Below are positions 45,551 through 50,850 of a stretch of 50,850 nt of DNA, piece after piece. The notes below the pieces were generated by a model. The model searched no databases. It saw only the letters and a list, made by a program, of their open reading frames with translations, and was not told the origin of the DNA. Origin of the DNA: Oscillatoriales cyanobacterium SM2_2_1 (lineage in GTDB: Bacteria; Cyanobacteriota; Cyanobacteriia; Pseudanabaenales; Pseudanabaenaceae); assembly GCA_012031145.1 (NCBI GenBank), contig JAAUUH010000008.1, forward strand, positions 1 to 50,850. Reading direction: 5' to 3'. Made by a program: the position numbers and the translations under genes. Numbering within the stretch: position 1 is the stretch's first letter; each line of letters begins with the position of its first letter.

Positions 45551-46309
45551 ATGCGCTCCGACCTTGCCGCGCTGATGATCTCAAATGTTGCCGAATTAAC
45601 CGGTGTGTCAATTCCCCGGCCGCGGGCCCTAGGTCATTGGCAACGTTGGGGGGCGATCGCCAGTTTCGTTCTCAGTTTTGGCACAATTGCCTACACCACT
45701 ATTCCCCCCTTGCAGATGCCATTGTTGCTGTTTCTTGGTGGCTTGGTAGTTGGCTTTATCTGCCTAGAAATTGGACTGGTGGAAGGGGCGCTCCTAGGCT
45801 TAGGGTTGGCAATCCTATCCCTTGGCTATGGAATCTCCCAGACTATCAGCCGGTTCATCCTAGAGCTGGGGCTTAGCATGATTGTAGCCGCAGGCTTGAC
45901 ATTGGCGTGCATTTTGCTGTGGCGCTATGCTGGGTTGCCCCGTCTCTCCAAAACCCTCCGCGCCCTCTATGGCGAAGTGGATCGCTACCACCGGACGCTG
46001 GAGCAACTGGATGTTTTTGACCAACTCATCGATGCTGGTAATCCATTGCCCCGGCATGGTCGCGAACAGGCGATCGCTGCCCTGGCACTGATGCGCCAAG
46101 AACTGATCCGTGCCCTCAAAACCGAACGCATCCTGCGCGAGAACCCTTCCTTCCGTCCCGAATACTTTGCTATTGACCTTCAAACCCTACAGCCCCTAGA
46201 TGATCGCGCCGTTGAATACGGGCAGATTTTTGCTGCCACCCTAGAAATAGCTGCCGAAGTCCAAGCCACCATGCAGGCCCTACAAAGGGAATACCCCCTA
46301 GCCCCTTGA
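45551..46309 (+). CDS. Conserved cyanobacterial membrane protein
   Basis: 252 aa. Four predicted transmembrane helices lie between about residues 30 and 125 (IASFVLSFGTIAYTTI, LLLFLGGLVVGFICLEIGLV, ALLGLGLAILSLGYGI, LGLSMIVAAGLTLACILLW). A helical cytoplasmic domain of ~125 residues follows, with LRALYGEVDRYHRTLEQLDVFDQLIDAG. It resembles other cyanobacterial proteins of unknown function, and I do not recognise a named domain. The gene is directly behind ileS and is probably co-transcribed. Confidence 0.8.
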   Translation: MRSDLAALMISNVAELTGVSIPRPRALGHWQRWGAIASFVLSFGTIAYTTIPPLQMPLLLFLGGLVVGFICLEIGLVEGALLGLGLAILSLGYGISQTISRFILELGLSMIVAAGLTLACILLWRYAGLPRLSKTLRALYGEVDRYHRTLEQLDVFDQLIDAGNPLPRHGREQAIAALALMRQELIRALKTERILRENPSFRPEYFAIDLQTLQPLDDRAVEYGQIFAATLEIAAEVQATMQALQREYPLAP

Positions 46310-46795
46310 AGTTTTACCGATTTTTTTGATGGCAACGGAAATCTCACAAGCGCTTGCGACTTCCAGGGTTCTGGGATATTTGAGTTGTGTTGGGGCGATC
46401 GGCGACAATCACTCCTAACTTATAGTCAATTCAATTAAGAGCGACACAATTATAGTTGTTTTCACTACTATTACTCCCCTCGCCCTTTATGGGAGAGGGG
46501 CTGGGGGTGAGGGCGAGATTGTCTCAAATAAATCTGAAATAGCTATAACAACTAGCTATAACAACAAAGTTAACTTTTTTCCAAAGTAAACTATCCTTGC
46601 TGCCTAATCTCAACTAAGAACAGACAACCTCTATGACCGCACCTAGCAGCCGAATGTCCAAGTTGGCGCGGAGGGCAACAACTGCATAATAAGATAATTG
46701 TCAATCAGAACCGCACCAATTCCGCTTGCGTATATTGAATAGGTTAGTCTGCGGTCTGGGAATTTGCACTACTAGTCTGCGCTTGTAACTGTCTT
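46310..46795. other. Intergenic region at the edge of an accessory stretch
   Basis: 486 bases with no gene seen. It contains copy 2 of the 127-base repeat (46421-46547), a 13-base tandem duplication AGCTATAACAACT just after it (46541-46566), and AT-rich sequence. HIP1 sites stop here and do not return until about 50.38 kb. Confidence 0.5.
46421..46547 (-). repeat. 127-base MITE-like dispersed repeat, copy 2
   Basis: Reverse complement of 34812-34938 with only scattered differences and the same end points (TATAGTCAATTCAATT to AGCTATA). Copies in opposite orientations 11.6 kb apart imply transposition rather than tandem duplication. Confidence 0.7.
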
Positions 46796-47218
46796 TTACT
46801 CGTTGATATTGTCTAAACCCTCAAACTTCCAACCCGTTTCTGTCCTTTTAAAATAATATCTAATTGGACGATTCTCGCTTGATTCGGGTAGCTGTCTGAA
46901 GGTGCAGTAAACCGCATAGCCCTTTTCCTCTTGCTTTGGTTTGGTTGCTTGAAAGCATCGCCTAGCGTTGGCTTCCATATTCAAAATACTGTCATAGCCT
47001 TTCAAAAATTCGGCTTTTGTTTTTACGCTTTTTACTCCAAATGGCATCGAAAGCGGAAATTTTGTTAGACTCGCAACAGTGGACTTATCATTATTTACTA
47101 CGGCAGTTTTGAACTTTTTCCAAAATGTATTGAAGTCAGTTTGAGCCGAAATGCTCACAGGGGCACACAATAACCCGGTACAGAAAATCCCGATTAGCAA
47201 AAGTCTACTTCCGACCAT
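46796..47218 (-). CDS. Exported hypothetical protein
   Basis: 140 aa from Met at 47218 (MVGSRLLLIGIFCTGLLCAPVSISAQ), a clear signal peptide ending SISA-Q. The mature part FNTFWKKFKTAVVNNDKSTVASLTKFPL and RPIRYYFKRTETGWKFEGLDNI has the alternating helix/strand look of small NTF2-like or DUF4440-type periplasmic proteins. An upstream Met at 47260 or 47293 is possible but would precede the signal with a Cys/Lys-rich stretch. It lies at the start of the AT-rich accessory region. Function is unknown. Confidence 0.68.
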   Translation of the reverse strand: MVGSRLLLIGIFCTGLLCAPVSISAQTDFNTFWKKFKTAVVNNDKSTVASLTKFPLSMPFGVKSVKTKAEFLKGYDSILNMEANARRCFQATKPKQEEKGYAVYCTFRQLPESSENRPIRYYFKRTETGWKFEGLDNINE

Positions 47219-47498
47219 AAGTCCACGTCCATTTCGTTTACATAGTTTACATGTCTTCATCACCAAGTATACCCAGCGAATCGAGAATGGCAAGAGATAA
47301 GTAGAAGAAACACGCCGTCGCTTTCAAGCGAATATCACCATTCGGAACATGTGACTGTAGCAGTAAGCGGCAAAGATAAGCGTCTGCAAGTTTTCTTTGC
47401 ACCTCCCCTTATGGATCTCAGCAGTCCACTTCATTAACTTGTTGGGCTGCTGTCGCTTTTGTAGCATTCATCTTGAAAAACTAATGATCTATAAACAA
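47219..47498. other. Intergenic region with a GTTGGGC box
   Basis: 280 bases with no gene seen. GTTGGGCTGCT at 47441-47451 is an exact inverted match to AGCAGCCCAAC at 48753-48763; the two flank the GST/HxlR pair. A full attC-like fold could not be built around this copy. Confidence 0.4.
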
Positions 47499-48209
47499 TT
47501 ACTCTGCAAGCATTTGCTTCTGGTATAGCGCATTCATACGTTGATGGCGACGACGCTGCCAAATCTTTGGGATCACTCGCATACGACGCTTGAAGCTACT
47601 CCATTCTTCTGAACTCAATTCAATCTGCCGCCAAGTAGGTCGAGTCAACAACCCCTCCGACCAACAATTCAATCTTGGATAATTGGTCAAAGGGATTCCC
47701 AGATCGGGCATCCGATAAATGAGTGTTCCAGCCACTATTTCTGCTAGTGTCAGTTGTTCACCAGCAAAGTAGTGGGAACATCCTAATAAATCCTCTAAAA
47801 AACTTAATGTATTCCTTGCCCGCATCCGAGCATACTCCAACTCTATTGATTTTTCGTTTGGGCTATTGTTGTGAATGAGCAACTTTAAGACTGCAGGCAG
47901 CAACTCATTGAGCGTAACCATCTGCACCATTCGCACCCTTGCTAAGGACAGTGCATCAGTTGGCAGTAATGATGGAGAAGGATATTGCACTTCTAAATAA
48001 TCCAGAATTGCTAGAGATTCAATCACCTGAAAATCACCATCAACCAAAACCGGGACATGACTGAAAGGATTCAATGCAAGAAATTCAGGCTTAAATTGTT
48101 CACCGCTCAAGTCAATTGGAATCAATTCAAAAGGAAGATGCTTTTCTAATAGGGCTAACCACACGGGGCGGGCATAGGCAGAAGGGCGAGCGTAATAAAG
48201 CTTGAGCAT
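47499..48209 (-). CDS. Glutathione S-transferase family protein
   Basis: A 236-aa GST with an N-terminal thioredoxin-like domain (MLKLYYARPSAYARPVWLALLEKHLPFELIPIDL, HVPVLVDGDFQVIESLAILDYLE). An all-helical C-terminal domain contains HYFAGEQLTLAEIVAGTLIYRMPDLG. The ESLAIL motif is the usual glutathione gamma-Glu site. It is divergent from an HxlR-family regulator 75 bases away, which probably controls it. The AT-rich sequence without HIP1 suggests acquisition. Confidence 0.9.
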   Translation of the reverse strand: MLKLYYARPSAYARPVWLALLEKHLPFELIPIDLSGEQFKPEFLALNPFSHVPVLVDGDFQVIESLAILDYLEVQYPSPSLLPTDALSLARVRMVQMVTLNELLPAVLKLLIHNNSPNEKSIELEYARMRARNTLSFLEDLLGCSHYFAGEQLTLAEIVAGTLIYRMPDLGIPLTNYPRLNCWSEGLLTRPTWRQIELSSEEWSSFKRRMRVIPKIWQRRRHQRMNALYQKQMLAE

Positions 48210-48284
48210 AGGTGTTGCTACTAATCAGTTTTTTGACTTTTAACTTGCAAGTCGCAATTCATTTTAGCAGGTTTAAGTTGTAAA

Positions 48285-48707
48285 ATGCAAGTAACTGCAC
48301 TATTGCATTCTTTAGGTATGACCCAATCAAGACGCTCCTCTTGCCCCGTCTCCTGCACACTAGACTTGATCGGAGATCGCTGGACGCTACTTGTAATCCG
48401 GGACATAATGTTCTTCGGAAAGCAAAGATTTGAGGAGTTTTTAGAATCTCCCGAAGAAATCTCAACTAATATCCTGGCAAACCGCCTCAAGCTGCTTGAA
48501 GAACTAGGTTTAGTGGATAAGCAGCCTTACAGCAACCATTCCCGTCGAATGAACTATCAACTCACCGAAAAGGGGAAAAGCTTGCGTCCTGTTTTGAAAG
48601 TAATAGCGGCTTGGGGCTTGAAACACATTGATAACACGCAGATTCCTCAAAACAATCCATCAGACGCCGATCGCTCTGCTAATAAACCCAGAGCATCTGA
48701 ACCATAA
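48285..48707 (+). CDS. HxlR-family transcriptional regulator (with GST)
   Basis: A 140-aa winged-helix regulator. The HxlR signature is clear: CPVSCTLDLIGDRWTLLVIRDIMFFGKQRFEEF, then the recognition helix ISTNILANRLKLLEELGLV and the wing. The conserved cysteine before LDLIGDRWT may sense electrophiles or oxidants. Divergent placement next to the GST fits regulation of a detoxification gene. It is followed after 50 bases by the attC-like stem-loop. Confidence 0.9.
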   Translation: MQVTALLHSLGMTQSRRSSCPVSCTLDLIGDRWTLLVIRDIMFFGKQRFEEFLESPEEISTNILANRLKLLEELGLVDKQPYSNHSRRMNYQLTEKGKSLRPVLKVIAAWGLKHIDNTQIPQNNPSDADRSANKPRASEP

Positions 48708-48756
48708 GTGCCAACAAGTAACCTTTCAGCTACCGTCTCAACGGACAATCTAAGCA

Positions 48757-48842
48757 GCCCAACGTTCGCAATCACCCGCCGTCGTTGAATTTGGATGATA
48801 AAAATTGTTTAGCCAACGGTCGGGCGCAGTGATTTGTTATGT
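48757..48842 (+). repeat. attC-like imperfect stem-loop
   Basis: GCCCAAC (48757-48763) fits the integron R'' box RYYYAAC, and GTTATGT (48836-48842) fits R' GTTRRRY with one mismatch. Between them AATCACCCGCC-GTCGTTG (48770-48787) pairs imperfectly with CAACGGTCGGGCGCAGTGATT (48814-48834) around an AT-rich loop. At 86 bases it is in the size range of attC sites. It lies directly 3' of a gene and next to a qac-like relic. Confidence 0.45.
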
Positions 48843-48848
48843 TTCTTT

Positions 48849-49070
48849 TCAGATAACTGATTGCAATCCCAAAACTCCACCAATAATCATCATCAGATAA
48901 AAAACTTTCATCCAATCAAGAGATTCATAGAAAAGAATTACGCTAAGCAAGTTTGCCCCGATTGCTCCAACTCCCGTCCAAATCGAATAAGCTACACCAA
49001 TGGGAATACAATTCAAGGCTTTTGACAAGGAGACAACACTAGCAATCGCAAAAACTGTCGCAATTGTGTG
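48849..49070 (-). pseudogene. C-terminal fragment of an SMR-family multidrug efflux gene
   Basis: The minus strand from 49070 to the TGA at 48849-48851 reads about 73 codons. They contain ALNCIPIGVAYSIWTGVGAIGA, SVILFYESLDWMKVFYLMMIIGGVLGLQSV, the last two and a half helices of EmrE/QacE-type proteins. An in-frame stop (TAG at 49071-49073) and unrelated sequence lie upstream. The N-terminal half with the essential membrane glutamate is missing and there is no start codon. SMR genes are classic integron cassettes, which fits the attC-like element beside it. Confidence 0.85.
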
Positions 49071-49167
49071 CTAGGTAGAAGCCTGGAGTAACCTTCAGAA
49101 CATTTTAATGAAACCGTAAAGATAATCTCAAAACCACTTGCCCATAAAAGATATATTCATCCCATCA

Positions 49168-49719
49168 TTACTTGCTAGGTTTTTGCCAACATAGATGTTC
49201 TACCTGTGGATCAAGGGGTGTTTCAGCGATTGAGTTTGTGTAGTTGCTCATGACTTTAATCGCAATACCAAGAATTACTTCTAACGCTTGCTGATGGCTA
49301 TAACCAGCTAATAAGAAAACTTCTAGATCATCCCTACTCGCTTTACCTCGTTCCGTAATTAAGGTGCGAGTAAATTGTCTTAGAGCTTCAATCTTGGTAT
49401 CTGAAAGTCCAGAACCATCCCGCAGAGCTTCAATCTCAGCTTCTGGCATCCCTGACATTTGAGCAAGTTTTGTGTGCCAAGGGATACAGTATTCACACCC
49501 ATTTTCAAAATTGGCTGTCTGGTAGACCACTTGACGTTCGATCGGTGTTAGACTGGTTGTATCAAACAAATTCCACAGATGAGCATAGCCTGCCAACAAG
49601 GCTGGTGCTTCAGCCATAACCCGTTCCAGATTTGGAATCATTCCAAAACCCTTCTTAACCTGCGCCAAGATAGGCTTAGACCCTTCTGGAGCAGAATTTT
49701 CATCGTGAACTTTAAACAT
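49168..49719 (-). CDS. AhpD/carboxymuconolactone decarboxylase-like protein
   Basis: A 183-aa protein with the AhpD-type redox motif CEYC followed by the catalytic histidine (NGCEYCIPWHTKLA, about residues 94-107). A helical bundle contains LIQ-type segments QVVYQTANFENG and SRDDLEVFLLAGYSHQQALEVILGIAIKVMSNYTNSI. Such proteins are alkyl-hydroperoxide-related disulfide reductases or peroxidase-like enzymes. It is divergent from a second HxlR-type regulator, 101 bases apart, a frequent pairing. Confidence 0.9.
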   Translation of the reverse strand: MFKVHDENSAPEGSKPILAQVKKGFGMIPNLERVMAEAPALLAGYAHLWNLFDTTSLTPIERQVVYQTANFENGCEYCIPWHTKLAQMSGMPEAEIEALRDGSGLSDTKIEALRQFTRTLITERGKASRDDLEVFLLAGYSHQQALEVILGIAIKVMSNYTNSIAETPLDPQVEHLCWQKPSK

Positions 49720-49820
49720 TTTCTACATCCTCGTAATTTCATGAAAGCTAGTATAGAAATTGCCCAATGTTCTGACAAGTAAGCACTTTTTAGTAAGGTA
49801 GACACTTTTTAGTAACAAAT

Positions 49821-50171
49821 ATGGAAGCTAGAGAAATTAAAGGTTCAGAAATAGGGGGGAAAGATTCCTCTAGCTTAGTTTCTTTATTTGAGGACTGCCT
49901 TGGCTGCAAGTGGACCATACCAATTCTTATCAGTATTTCTGAGGGTTTTAATCGCCCAGGGGCTTTATTAAAGAAGAATCAAGGACTATCTACTAAAGTT
50001 TTGAATGAATGTTTAGGAAGATTGATTGAATATAAAATTCTTCAGAAATTCATCTATCCCGAAACTCCGCCTCGAGTTGAATATTGCTTTACTGATTTTG
50101 GTCTAGAAATTACTCATGTTTTAATAAGAATCAGGCAGTTGCAGAATGAGTTTCAAAACATATCTCCGTGA
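49821..50171 (+). CDS. HxlR-type winged-helix regulator (with AhpD-like gene)
   Basis: 116 aa. It is shorter and more divergent than the regulator at 48285 but keeps the HxlR layout: LFEDCLGCKWTIPILISISEG, recognition helix LSTKVLNECLGRLIEYKILQKF, and the wing with PRVEYCFTDFGLEI. Two cysteines (CLGC) in the first helix could be redox-sensing. Divergent orientation suggests it controls the AhpD-like gene. Confidence 0.82.
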   Translation: MEAREIKGSEIGGKDSSSLVSLFEDCLGCKWTIPILISISEGFNRPGALLKKNQGLSTKVLNECLGRLIEYKILQKFIYPETPPRVEYCFTDFGLEITHVLIRIRQLQNEFQNISP

Positions 50172-50201
50172 TTCTTACTCTCAGAGCATAACTATGTATT
50201 A

Positions 50202-50218
50202 TGCGGAAATATTCCGCA
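50202..50218 (+). terminator. Short hairpin after the second HxlR gene
   Basis: TGCGGAA-ATA-TTCCGCA, a perfect 7-bp stem with 3-base loop, 30 bases past the stop. No clear T-run follows, so the call is weak. Confidence 0.35.
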
Positions 50219-50386
50219 CATAAACCTTATCAGGGTTAAATATGTACAAACTTTCCGGGTATTATCCCCAAGCAAAGCGGATATACAGAAAGATGTTGAG
50301 TAGTGACTCTAAGCCAATCCTTAAGACCGGTGGTAATATCTAGTTCGTCCTCAATCGTAATTCAGCCGCCGCCAAAAAGGTTACGC

Positions 50387-50566
50387 GATCGCGGTGCCCT
50401 TTATGTCAAGCACTACTCTGATCAGACCAAGAAAACCGATATTCAATGAATCTGCCACTTCATTCTGTTCCGCCAGAAACAACAGCCTAGGGATATGGGC
50501 AACCCGGAAGTAGAAGCCTTGCCAACCCACTTGGCGATCGCCAAAAATGCTGCCGCAATTCTGTAA
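50387..50566 (+). pseudogene. Fossil of an integron-type tyrosine recombinase (N-terminal SAM-like domain)
   Basis: One frame reads VKHYSDQTKKTDIQ, a stop, ICHFILFRQKQQPRDMG and NPEVEALPTHLAIAKNAAA before a TAA. This matches the core-binding domain of integron-like integrases, which typically read HYS..T...Y..WI.RFILFH.K..P..MG..EVEAFLTHLAV. The internal TGA replaces the expected Trp codon TGG, and the rest of the gene, including all catalytic residues, is absent. The remainder is sequence that no longer codes. Confidence 0.75.
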
Positions 50567-50850
50567 CGGCTATCTTGTTGGAGCAATGATCAGAATTGAT
50601 GCTATTGAAACCAAGATAGCCGATGCTGGCGACATTAATAATTCAGCGCAGTCGTCGCTGTTTCTGGAATGGGGATACCCATGGAATTTTGTTTTTTTAT
50701 CAGTTCTTGACCTCTCCCATTTGCGAGTTCCCTCATTACATCTGTTCTTATTGGGGCGTTGCGGATACGTTGCCTGATGTTTGGATGAGGTGCTTGCTGG
50801 AAGGCTCCCTATGTTCGCATTGACAATGCGCTCGTAATTGAAATATTTGA
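50567..50850. other. Right-edge region with an inverted repeat, no gene supported
   Basis: GGCTATCTTG (50568-50577) and CAAGATAGCC (50612-50621) form a perfect 10-bp inverted repeat with a 34-base loop directly after the integrase fossil. Two short frames at 50547-50823 have no recognisable motifs. Nothing else is seen up to the window end. Confidence 0.45.

Noticed and set aside
49076..49167. Second attC-like site beside the AhpD-like gene
   Set aside because: No RYYYAAC/GTTRRRY pair or stem arms found.

Overview
The window is cyanobacterial chromosome. The HIP1 octamer GCGATCGC is scattered through most of it. Cyanobacterial marker genes are present (CyanoP/PsbP-like lipoprotein, DUF1517, DUF2887-type Rpn proteins, a PEP-CTERM-like protein), and so is a complete cyanobacterial-type molybdenum nitrogenase cluster. 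The sequence does not show whether the host makes heterocysts. nifD, fdxN and the other nif genes are not interrupted by excision elements, and no cnfR/patB, nifP, nifT or modABC gene lies inside the window.

Layout. 1-7.5 kb: housekeeping genes (ksgA 3' end, FHA-adenylate/guanylate cyclase, membrane protein, thiG, CyanoP lipoprotein, REC-PP2C phosphatase, ATP synthase epsilon, a TPR-like membrane protein, aldo/keto reductase, SixA). 7.7-11.1 kb, minus strand: an 85-aa Cys-rich protein, nifV, nifZ and an unrecognised 502-aa protein with a C-terminal XRE helix-turn-helix. 11.1-11.9 kb: divergent regulatory region with an NtcA-type palindrome and five copies of TGAGTRCA. 11.9-26.4 kb, plus strand: nifB-fdxN-nifS-nifU-(36-aa sORF)-nifH-nifD-nifK-(Mo-nitrogenase C-terminal family gene)-nifE-nifN-nifX-DUF269-DUF683-nifW-hesA-hesB-fdxH-feoA, then mop on the minus strand and fdxB. 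26.5-46.3 kb: umuDC, pyrG, a PPTase, HAD phosphatase, nfu, ferritin-like protein, rplI, a FecR-like lipoprotein, a SPOR-like secreted protein, DUF2459, tlyA, two conserved hypotheticals, a Tat-exported dienelactone hydrolase, a PEP-CTERM-like protein, a DUF2887/DUF4351 Rpn protein, DUF1517, ileS and a membrane protein. 46.4-50.85 kb: AT-richer accessory stretch without HIP1 sites up to about 50.38 kb. It has a GST/HxlR pair, an attC-like stem-loop, an SMR efflux relic, an AhpD-like/HxlR pair and a fossil integron-type integrase.

How the nif genes work together: NifB, NifV, NifE, NifN and NifX build and carry FeMo-cofactor. NifS and NifU, probably with HesA and HesB, supply Fe-S clusters. NifHDK is the enzyme, and NifW and NifZ assist maturation. 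FdxH and FdxB are electron carriers. FeoA-like and Mop proteins handle iron and molybdate. Strong stem-loops follow nifH and nifK and could set the nifH > nifDK > nifEN expression gradient.

Six genes (nifV, nifH, nifN, the PPTase, the PEP-CTERM-like gene and the dienelactone hydrolase) each carry one frameshift that is repaired by adding one base to a short homopolymer. Sequencing or assembly error is the simplest explanation, so these genes should be treated as probably intact. The most interesting candidates for new biology are the TGAGTRCA array, the HTH gene behind nifZ with its own NtcA-type site, the nifU-nifH small ORF, the FdxN that has lost cluster-ligand cysteines, and the integron-like remnants at the right end.
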